A DNA stretch of 64,000 bases from Pomphorhynchus laevis (lineage: Eukaryota > Acanthocephala > Palaeacanthocephala > Echinorhynchida > Pomphorhynchidae). A model generated the notes under the pieces. The model ran no database searches and had not been told where the DNA came from. It worked only from the letters and a program-made list of their open reading frames with translations. The stretch is from positions 1-64,000 of the forward strand of contig WNNJ02000256.1 in assembly GCA_012934845.2 (NCBI GenBank). The letters are read 5' to 3'. Made by a program: the position numbers and the translations under genes. Each line of letters opens with the position of its first letter. Position 1 is the stretch's first letter. Positions 52,925 through 62,864 of this stretch are shown piece by piece.

Positions 52925-53390
52925 GCTATCCGAGATATTCTAATTAAGCTAGTTTTCAGATATGGCAAATACGTCAAAATAAGAACTTGCTGCCAAAATT
53001 CGCAAATCATACAGGTTAGAAAGACGACAACGTATATTTGTATATGCGATACAAGGGTACCAAATAAACACTTGAAAACGATGACCAATGATAACGTTAC
53101 TAAATTACACAAGTAAACTTTGAGCATTAAGGATCCCTGCACGATTTACAATATTATTGGGAATCAGCGAACAAAAGGTCCTCTGCGACACCCAAAAATT
53201 CTTAATTGTTAAATCTGTCTAACTAGCCGATTCATGCTGATTTAACTTGCTGCGGGTATCAACAAGCTTCTGACGCTGATTCCGAGATGTCCCAAAGTAT
53301 CCGTCAATTGCATCTTTTTAGTCTATAACCGCACCCAACAACCATAACAATCTTCAGAAATCGAGATTTATCAGCCTCAGACGCTATTAA

Positions 53391-54380
53391 GATTCAATTT
53401 TGTTTGACTTTGACACTCTACTAAAGACGGCACATCTAGACTTGTTACTTCATCATGATGTATTAGTGACCTTCTACCAGGATAATTAGTGGAATTTAAG
53501 CTGTACGGATACTCCAAGACCCCGTATTCAGGTAATACAATTTTCTTTGAGAAAGCTTAGGAGAATTGAATTAGGAAGTTTTGAGTTGCGTCAAGTACGA
53601 TGATGCATGTGTTTGCAATTATTAATATTATAACACAAGGTCAATCGCTTAGCCGGAATTGGATTGGTATGATCAGAATATAATGGAGAGGATGCATGGG
53701 TTTCTTTGTCATCCATTGTAATGTGCGGGTCCTTGTCACAGATGATAACTGATGACACGTTAGTGTTGTCATGAGTCAATTTTATTTCGCTATCTGTACT
53801 CTCTTGGTTTCTGCATACCGTACCAAATTGAACAACAACTCATTATCAGAAGCATCAAATAGTTTGAAAATAATACACCTGATTGGGGATATATTATCAT
53901 CCAAACGCTTGTGAGATTCGATTTTGTTTGACTCCGGTAATCCCGCAAAGATGACACATATAGACCAATTAACTTCATCATGACATATTAGTGACCTTCT
54001 ACCGGAATAATTAGTGGAATTCGAGCTGTGTGGATTCTCCAAGACGTTGTATTCGTTGTTAACACGCTTTCTTTGAGAAAGCTTGCCTGTAGAAAGCTTA
54101 GGAGAATTGAATTAGGAAGTTTTGAGTACGATGATGCATGTGTTTGCAACTATCAATATTATAACACAAGGTCAATCGCAGAGCTGGAATTGGATTGGTA
54201 TGATCAGAATGTTAAGAAGACGATGCATGGGTTTCTTTGTCATCCATTGTAATGTGCGGGTCCTTGTCACAGATGATAACTGATGACACGTTAGTGTGGT
54301 CATGAGTCAATTTTATTTCGCTATCTGTACTCTCTTGATTTCTGCATACCGTACCAATTTGCCGAAAGCCATCTGAAATG
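53391..54380. repeat. Direct duplication of about 0.5 kb in LINE-B ORF1
   Basis: 53391-53916 and 53917-54380 are the same ORF1 region side by side: both have GATTC-AATTTTGTTTGACT or GATTCGATTTTGTTTGACT, AGTGACCTTCTACC, GGAGAATTGAATTAGGAAGT and CATTGTAATGTGCGGGTCCT. The second half of each unit is almost identical; the first half is more diverged. Confidence 0.8.
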
Positions 54381-54559
54381 TCGATATCCAAGGATCTGTC
54401 TGCGTACTTGGATGTATTAAATACAAGCATAAAGTTCATATAATTAAGTGGTAGATCCGATTTAACCTTCTGGATGCCTCCTTTATTAGTCGCAAATTCA
54501 TTTGAAACCACTGTCCAGTGGAGATCATTCAAAGACCGGAACAATATTATTCAAAGGCC

Positions 54560-57500
54560 GCAAGCTACTTCCTTAGGCTCATATTGAACCAACTGAATAG
54601 GGGTATTTCTTTGAGTCCATTGTTTTGCTAACTAGCGCGATCGTTTTGAAGTCTTCGTTAATCGCTTCACTTTGATATTTGTAATTGCAATCAGTTACTT
54701 AATATATTCTGAGATTTTTATTGTTCAATTCTTGTTTTTATTGAGTGGTAATTTTATATTTTTATCTCTTAGATTGTTTCAAGTCCTTAATATGTAAGTA
54801 TATTTTTTAAACCTAGAATAGTCAGTCATTTACGAAAGGGAATTATCCTAAAATTAATAAGCATTTGGTTAGATTGCGTATAATTTAAGTATAAGAGTAT
54901 AAGTATTCAGCTGATAAAGATCGCTTAGAATTAGGTGAAGTACATATTAGGTTCGACGAATCATCACACAAATCTTTATAGCCGTCTTTAATGACTAATC
55001 TGCAGTGCATGATCGTATGTTTGTTATTTTATTTCGCAGGTTTTTCGTTGTGCATTAGATAGCAGTTTAATTAAAATCCTGCTATACATCAAGCGTTTTT
55101 TCTAAGATGACTACGTAGTTTGTCAGTTCCATTCACGGTATTTCTCAAGTCTTTTTGTTTTCATGTATTTAGCCATTTCCACCAAAATATACACATCAAT
55201 TTATTTTGTTTGTTAACATTTTATGGTATTCACTAGTGGTAAGGAAGTTGTCTCTAAAATTAACCAATACCGATCAGGATTAAGACAGATATTACATTTT
55301 AATCTCATTACTAACACCTAAATCTCATTGTTTGCATGTAATAACACTTACGTGGCACGCGACAATGATAATGACCGGGAAGCTCGTAACTTTGCTTTAT
55401 TTTTAACAATCAAATATTCCTTCAAGGATCAAGTGAGATGTGTTTAATAGTTCTGACGATGGTAGTTCTCTGCCAGAAGCTAATCCTACTTCCATTGAAA
55501 ACGCAAAATATATGCGAGGACAAATTGAAAGGTCATTTAATTATTTTTTTGTTATCCTACTATTATTTTTAAATTTTCCGTATATTAAGTTATGAAAATC
55601 TATAAATATAAAACTGGTTTTATTTCCATCAAACATAAGACTGTGATATAAACTTGAATGACTATGCCGATCAACTTTCAGATTTAACATCAAGTATTTA
55701 CGCCCTCTATAGCTTCTGCAAAAGTGACTTTTATAATCACTTTGATGTGCTTTCAGATTTTATCTTAATGTTCTTTCAAATTATCGAATTATCTTATAAT
55801 TTAAGTTATAATCAAATTTAAATTATAAGTTAGTAAATAATTTAATGACTTATAATTAATAATTTAAATTAATATTATTAATTAAGAAAATTAATTGATA
55901 ATTTAAACTATATATTAATTTTAAATGAAAATTTAAATAAAATTTAAATTATAATCATTCAAATTATATTATAATTTATAATTTTTAACTACTGCCAGTA
56001 TCGCTTTTATTCTATTCATAGCCAGAAACGTTTTATAGCTATTGAACATAGTCCTCTAGACGTTTAAGGCAAAAAATTGAAGACAATGAGATAAATGCTA
56101 AGATCTTAACGTTAACTTTAGCGTTAAGAATTGAACAAGATATTTTGAATAATTGAAAATATTCTTTGCTGAAGTGCAATGATCTAGTTTTTGGTTTCAA
56201 TCTCTTTAGGTTTTGGCATTTACTTGTGGTTTTCTTCGTAATGCTTATTAATTGACTCATTGTTAGTTGTTGAATTATATCTTTCAGAAGCTGCGTAGAT
56301 AATATAAATGACATTCCCAGCCTTAGATTTAGGCTCAGGGAAATTGAATTGCTACACAACGTTATAATGACGAATTTTTTATAGTTTTAAATACCTACAG
56401 AAGGATTTTATTAAACATAAAAAGAAAGTCATAAAAAATTACGTTAAGGATGCAGTCATCAATATAATATGTAATTCTTCCTTACTTATTATCTTTGAAT
56501 GCGGTTTCATAAGCTTGGTGAATATCTCGCTGATCGTCTTATATTGGCCAGACTGGACAATGCTTATCTAAAAGAATCAAGCAACACGTCTATAATCTAC
56601 AAAAAGATACTGTTTCCAGTACAATTGCTCAACATTATACATCACTTAATCATACGGTTGATTTTTAGAACGCTACTTTGTTGTCTTACAAAAGCAATTA
56701 TTGAACACGCATAATAGAAGAAGCATTTGTCATGACTAATGAGTCCAATCCAATGGCTAATAATAAACCTAAATATAACCTTAAGTCAAAATACAATCAA
56801 TGTCTTTCTGTTTTTTACTGTGCATAATAATATCCGGGTTTTTTTTATTTTTTTGGTGTGATTTATACCGTTTGCATTCTAGATTTTGTGATAAGCAATT
56901 TTATTGTTCTTGATTTTCTATGGTCAATAACATTATCTAATTTTTACAATTTTGTTTTACTGTTTTGTTCTTATGGTAGATACTGCTAATGCTTTGTTTT
57001 GCTTGATTATGTGATGTTTTTGCTATTCAATCGCTATCTTTTGTTGTGTATTTTTTCTTACTTTTATCCATTTTGTAGCGAGTTACATCATTTACTTGTT
57101 TATATTATTTTAATGTTCAAAGTTGAAATATTTTTCCAGCTGATGACGACAGTTGCCACTGAAATGTTAAATAATCGTTTTCTTGTTTGATTTTCCTTTA
57201 TTCCTATAAATTAAAATTTGCTAAATTTAAGTAAATTGGTAACTTAAATATCTTCAATATAATATTTTACTTAATTTTTCTATTTTTTATATTTGCTTAT
57301 ATATTTAAATTATTAATTTAAATTATTATTTGCTTATATATTTAAATTATCAATTTAAATTATTATTTGCTTATATATTTAAATTATTAATTATATATTT
57401 AAATTATTAGATTTTGCTCAACGCTCAAAAACAAATATATCTGTTAAGATAAATGAGCAATATATGCACTTGTAAATTTATGAACACTTTGTCCAATTTA

Positions 57501-57640
57501 AACGATTTGAATTTGTTAATTCTCTGTAAATTGTATTTTACTGAAAAAATTCAAGAACATTTGTCACAAAAGAGAAACCAACTATTAGACACTTATGTAT
57601 AATATTGATTTGTACAGAAAACGATAATTGTTTATAATTC
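54560..57640. other. AT-rich spacer between LINE-B and PFKFB
   Basis: Low-complexity AT sequence with a small LINE-A remnant (55070-55260). A 106-codon minus frame (56359-56039) and a 71-codon plus frame (56499-56714) have no motifs I recognise. TTATATATTTAAATTAT-type short repeats occur near 57295-57410. Confidence 0.35.
55070..55260 (+). mobile_element. LINE-A reverse transcriptase scrap
   Basis: CTGCTATACATCAAGCGTTT and GTTTGTCAGTTC mark the region between motifs A and B of LINE-A. Confidence 0.5.
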
Positions 57641-57645
57641 ACAAC

Positions 57646-58172
57646 TTAAAAATCCATTATATCAATGGTATTTGTATTATTAACGTGATCTAACTCATTC
57701 TCTTCTGTTTTACTACTGCGATCGAAATCTTTTTCTGAGAGTAAATTCGGAGTTGTCTCGAGTGCCTCTGCAAGCGTTCTCGATGGTGAACAGTTCTATA
57801 ATAACGACAGTATAATTTAAAAATATTACGCAATTATAATTACCCTCGGTTTTGCTCTGTAAGTGTCGATAATATCAACATCAAAAGTCAAATCTTCCTG
57901 TTGGCATCCGTAAGTATTTGGAGTAAGTTTTATTAATGTATGCAAATGTACATTTATGTAAGGAATTTCTTCTATAAGAGATAGAACGTGAAAAATTTTG
58001 AAATTTATATAAATTATTAAAAATACTGATTAGTAAATCAATCAGTATTGAATAGTGAATCAATCAATAAATAGTTAATAAATCATGCACCGGAGATAAA
58101 TTCTAATAAGATTTACTAAACGGTATCTAATACTTTTATAGTCGTTCTTTCGCGTTTGGGCTTAAATAATTG

Positions 58173-58265
<93 letters not shown>

Positions 58266-61200
58266 CAGCCGAAACGACTGATGGTAGTTCACCCTACTGA
58301 TGAGTGCTGCCGGCTACCATCAGCTCGTCTAGGAGTGATAAGGAAGTCTGCTCTACTTGTAATCGAACTCCGGTTTTTGGCAACATTTACAATTATAAAA
58401 CTGAAGCTTATTAGCTCCCGGAGCACAGTTTAACACAATCGCATTTAAAATTATAAAAATGTATCCTTCAAACGATCCTGTGAGAAAGCAAGCAACGACA
58501 GCAAATAAAATTTCTGCTGAATAAAATTAGGATGATCCGAAAGCACGTTGTTAGTTTAAAGAAGATATGTCCATGCTACCACGTTAGCAAATTCTCGGAG
58601 ATGCCTATTTAATATATCATAAGGCAGCTGAAACGACTGATGATAGTTCACCCTACCAATGAGTGCTGCCGGCTATCATCAGCTCGTCTAGGATTAATAA
58701 TTGTAATTAGATTAATTAATCTAAATAAATATATTGACTACAATTTTTATTATAATTAAATTACTAATTCTAATAGAAGAGCAACATAGCACTGATAAAT
58801 TAATTACTTGTAAAAGGTGAATTAACCTCTGAAGTATAAAATTAAACATAATATAATACAAAACCAAATATAATAAATTAAATAAGGAAATTTATTTCTT
58901 AGACATGATGGTTGAGGAATGGGGGAAGAAACCTAATAACATATAAGTTCCCCTGAACTGATATTACTTTCCCCAATTTGGCAATTAATTGCAAAATTGT
59001 CAATTGATTTCATAATGACGGTGGGATTACTCGGATCAAACTCCAGACAGTGTATTTTATAAAATTAAAAATTAGTAATTTAATTATAATTAAATTACTA
59101 ATTTTTAATACTAATTTATAAATTATATTAGTAATATAAATATAGATATATAATAATATATAAATTAAAAATACTATATTTGTAGTTAATAATATGGCTG
59201 TTTAATATTTTGTTGTTTACCTGAGCTAAGATTTAGAAAGTATCCCAATATACATCTTACAACTGCTAACCTCGCAACCACTACAATATTTTCAGCTCTT
59301 TCCAACTCCATTATTACTGGTTCAAGCCTGTATACAAGATCTTCGTATGACTATTGAAAATACACGGTAAGGTATAGTAAATATAAACTGACGATTTACT
59401 TCTCCCATTGGATATCGAAAATGAAATTTATCATTATCTCGTAAGGCAAGCTCGTTCCCGTACTTTGTAGCAATCTCCTTGTACGATAAACTACTGCATA
59501 ATCCCTAAAAAATTAAAATATTATTTTGATTTAGATTTTGTAATTTTAAAATATTTAACTTTAATATAAAATTTTCAACTATATACTACAACTCTTAAAT
59601 GATTGCCACGAACCGCATTCAGTTCATTTAGCGCACGCCATGTTTCTACCGGAATTTTTGCCTTCTCCAACTCTTTCACGGTTTCTTGCGCACTGTTATC
59701 TTCGCTTGCCCAAACAACGAGGTCTTGAATGTTTTGATCAAGTATATACGAAGTCATTTTCGAAACATACTTTAAGCATTTATATAACATAGATTAATAT
59801 AGACTTTATAATTAATACCTCTTTTCCACGCTCACTTAGTGTCGAATCACTACCGAATTGATTCTGTTGGTGTCTAATTGTTTCGGCAGTCTGCGAAAAC
59901 AATAAATTAGTCAATACCAGTAATAATTTTGAAGAAATAAAGTAAAATATATCAATTTTATGTAAAACATTACTCTGAGCAGAATTATTACTAAATAAAT
60001 TACACGAATTATGATAGTTTGCTGCATTGCTAGCGTATTGTAAAATAAAAATTATTGATTAATCTCTAAATAAATTACACGAATTATGATAGTTTGCTGC
60101 ATTGCTAGCGTATTGTAAAATAAAAATTATTGATTAATCTCTAAATAAATTACACGAATTATGATAGTTTGCTGCATTGCTAGCGTATTGTAAAATAAAA
60201 ATTATTGATTAATCTCTAAATAAATTACACGAATTATGATAGTTTGCTGCATTGCTAGCGTATTGTAAAATAAAAATTATTGACTAAACGGTTTATTAAT
60301 TTATTAAATATGATGTGAATTAGCGAATTTTATATATTTGTTTAAATATTAGCGAATTTTATATATTTGTCACTTGATTCTTACAATGATACAGTCAAAG
60401 TAAAAAGTTTTAGAAACTAAGCTGCAAAAAACATAGTGATATTACCTTTTCCAATTATACAGTATTTTGAATAATTTAAAAATAGTTAAGATTTTTCAGT
60501 TATCTATTTACAATAGATAACTACTTGAATCATTTTCAAATTGTAGCAAAAATCAATTAATCAAAGAAAATTGATTAACATGATAATTTGTGATTTTAGA
60601 AGATAACACTTATAGTTGAGTTATAATGAATTTACGATAAACAATTCTTAAAATTCAAATGATAAAGGCTTAAATATAGATGTATTTATTATCAATATCA
60701 TATTTTAATATTATAATATTAATTTTTATACTTTTTAATTATGTACTTATTATATTAATTAACATATAATATATTATGAATATAATTTAATATAATTAAT
60801 GTTATATTATAAATATCTAAAGTATTTTATCTTTTAAATCGGAATAATTTATACTAAATAAATCTTGTTTAATTTATCGCAACAATTTATAAACAAAGAT
60901 ATTTAAAATTAAAGTATTAATTGCAAAAATTAACTAACTATTCAAAATTATGATTACAATATTTATGTGAAAGTAAATATTAATAAAAATATTATTAATA
61001 ATCATAAATTATTTATCAAATTAATAATATAAATTTGATAAATTTTATAAATTTTAGGATTAAAGAAACTTGTAGAATAAAGTCATCAAAATTCCAATTG
61101 TATCGCATACTTCGCAATAAAATCAACTTAACATCTGCAATTAACAATAAACTAATTATGAAAGTTTTATTTTAAAAAATAAATTTTTAGAAAATTCTAC

Positions 61201-61793
61201 AAAACCATTGCAATAAATATAAAAGTATCCAATAAATATAAAAGTATTATAAAATTTTCTAATTAATCTGCAATGTTATCGATTTCTTAAGAATACCCTG
61301 CTAATGTAGATAGATCTTGGCATTATATGTGTATTCATCAGGAAATAAACGGCGCGTCCAGCAACAACGCCTAAATGAAAATTTAACTTTATTGATAGTA
61401 TTAACTTTTTATGATGGTACCTGAAATTTTATTGACAACAAACCGTCGACCAACATCACTAATTTTTATAAACGATAAGTTTTGATCCAGAACCTCATCA
61501 ATAGGCTCGTACTGGTCTCTGTAATTATTGATACGTTCGTTGAAATCTTTATTTGCTTTATCTTCAGGAACATTTTCGTAATCGGGGGATGATAGCTTTA
61601 CCGACTAAAAACATCATGTATGAATGTTTTTCGTTATTTTTAGTGAAATATGATTAACCTGGACATTATTATTGATTACTTGATCATCGTCACATATTGA
61701 TTCAACGAATAGTATTTCTCGATTTTGATTTGTAACACATTTCTGTATTATTAGCCCACGACGTTCTCTCGTAGTATTAGTAGCATCAAAAAT
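57646..61793 (-). CDS. PFKFB: 6-phosphofructo-2-kinase/fructose-2,6-bisphosphatase, 3' nine exons
   Basis: Exons: 61793-61659, 61604-61421, 61370-61297, 59890-59819, 59769-59614, 59504-59400, 59350-59221, 57971-57844 and 57795-57646 (TAA). All phases agree and the frame is open for 377 codons. Kinase part: IFDATNTTRERR, ESICDDD, VKLSSPDYENV and ISDVGRRFVVN. Phosphatase part keeps the scaffold: IYISR, STLSERGKE, NIQDLVVW, WRALNELNAG, LALRDNDKFHFRYPMGESYE, DLVYRLEPVIMELERAENI and LHTLIKLTPNTYGC. The enzyme makes and removes fructose-2,6-bisphosphate, a regulator of glycolysis, in the cytosol. Here RHGE is RTAE, the CHQ histidine is Arg (VVARLAVVR), and the TSxxKR block is ASEDNSA, while the LNE glutamate stays. 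I infer a kinase-only or regulatory protein. The 5' exons with the P-loop are beyond the window. Confidence 0.9.
58172..58262. repeat. (TA)n microsatellite, about 45 units
   Basis: Uninterrupted TA run in the 1,249-nt PFKFB intron, ending against a hairpin repeat. Confidence 0.95.
58262..58337 (+). repeat. Hairpin repeat with CTGATGA core, copy 1
   Basis: AGGCAGCCGAAACGA, then stem CTGATGGTAG, a loop with TTCACCCTACTGATGAGTGC and TGCCGG, then the other stem half CTACCATCAG. It shares its loop and GAAACG flank with the 360-bp repeats at 35.6-36.7 kb. Confidence 0.75.
58620..58697 (+). repeat. Hairpin repeat with CTGATGA core, copy 2
   Basis: Same layout, with stem CTGATGATAG / CTATCATCAG: the one stem difference from copy 1 is changed on both sides. 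The loop core is damaged (CCAATGA). Confidence 0.75.
58700..59220. other. PFKFB intron, AT-rich
   Basis: No exon or recognised repeat; AT-rich with short inverted stretches around AATTAGTAATTTAATTATAA. Confidence 0.4.
59991..60286. repeat. 75-bp tandem repeat, four units
   Basis: Units start at 59991, 60066, 60141 and 60216 (CTAAATAAATTACACGAATT) and are practically identical, ending in AAATTATTGATTAAT; a young array in the 1,406-nt PFKFB intron. Confidence 0.95.
60290..61290. other. PFKFB intron, AT-rich
   Basis: Very AT-rich. I looked for a further small exon here because the catalytic His codon falls at the flanking junction, and found none. Confidence 0.4.
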
Positions 61794-61964
61794 CTTAAAA
61801 AAAATATTTTGTAACTAAATCATTTAAAACAATAAACCAAGAATACAATAGCATTTATGATATCATTTGAATGTCTTAACTAAAATGAATTAGAACAAAA
61901 ATATGTTCATTCAATTTCTAATTAAATATAACGTTTTTATTATTTATTTAAATTATAAATATAA

Positions 61965-62460
61965 AGCCTGCCCCGTCTTGATCGCCTGTGGACTTGAAGG
62001 TCGTCTTGTAATAATCATCCTTGTAATGAGTTCTTCTAAACTGTGGTGGAGGATCCCTGAACACTTAAAATATGAACCAAACTAATCAAGCTCAATAAGC
62101 ATAAACGGTGTTTAGATATGGATGCTGATGGACGGTGATGCTTTACAATATCCAGTAATGTTTGTTTTCCTTGTTTACTTATTAGTAACGACTATAATGC
62201 CGTATCGCTCTGCGATCGGAGGCAGGCTGCAATAATATTTATCTATTATAATACCGAATCCCTTTTGTGATCGTCTGTGGACTTGAAAATCGTCTTGTAA
62301 TAATCATCATTGTGATTAACCATTCTAAACTGCCGTGAATGATCCCTAAACACGCTACAAATCTGAACACACTGATGAAGCTCAATAGGCAGAAACGGTC
62401 AATGGATCTTAATGCTGATAAACTGTGATGGTGCCAAATACCCAGTTATGTACGTATTCC
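61965..62460. repeat. Unnamed repeat, two diverged direct copies
   Basis: Copies from about 61965 and 62250 share TGTGGACTTGAA, GTCGTCTTGTAATAATCATC, GGATCCCTGAACAC or TGATCCCTAAACAC, and AAGCTCAATA-GCA-AAACGG blocks. No reading frame; lies in a PFKFB intron. Confidence 0.65.
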
Positions 62461-62864
62461 CCGTTTACTTTTTATTAACAACTATAATCTATCAATATTT
62501 TATATATTGTATTAATATTTTATATATTATATATTATATATTATATTATATATTTATCATACAACCACATTTTAATATAATATTTTTTAAATATATTCTA
62601 ATGTTATTTTATTTAAGAAATAAACATACACCGGCTTTAGTGCCAGTGATCAAATATCTGGTGATAAAATGTTAAGCGTTTTGAAATGTATAAAAAGTGC
62701 ACTTGTATAAAGTGAACAACTATTATGGAAATTTTTCAGGAAGTGTGCGAACTTCAAACTGTATTGTTCCCGCCACTGTTCATCCCACCTTAATAAAAAA
62801 GATGACCCCGTGACTTTTGGTGCAGTTTATCGGTGATTTATCCTTAATCACATTTGTTCCCATT

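Larger units (their letters stand above)
51190..54560 (-). mobile_element. LINE-B (CR1/Jockey-like), broken
   Basis: Minus strand: ORF1 region (about 54544-53600), endonuclease (about 53140-52430) and reverse transcriptase start (about 51900-51190) with WKEATVVPIFKKNNR, RPVSLTSHVSKIIKRIISKH and motif A VDVLFFDFSRAFERVP. Sequence after motif A stops near 51190, and a likely continuation is at 48690. The ORF1 region is tandemly duplicated. Multiple breaks. Confidence 0.8.

Noticed and set aside
58262-58337. Standard hammerhead ribozyme
   Set aside because: Conserved blocks are present, but the order and the required UH before stem I did not fit when tried; kept only as a structured-repeat candidate.
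58170-58433. Plus-strand frame starting with an Ile-Tyr run
   Set aside because: A translation of the TA microsatellite and the hairpin repeat inside a PFKFB intron.
59575-59790. Single 71-codon gene on the minus strand
   Set aside because: It is a PFKFB exon read past its donor and before its acceptor; the phase-matched exon is 59769-59614.
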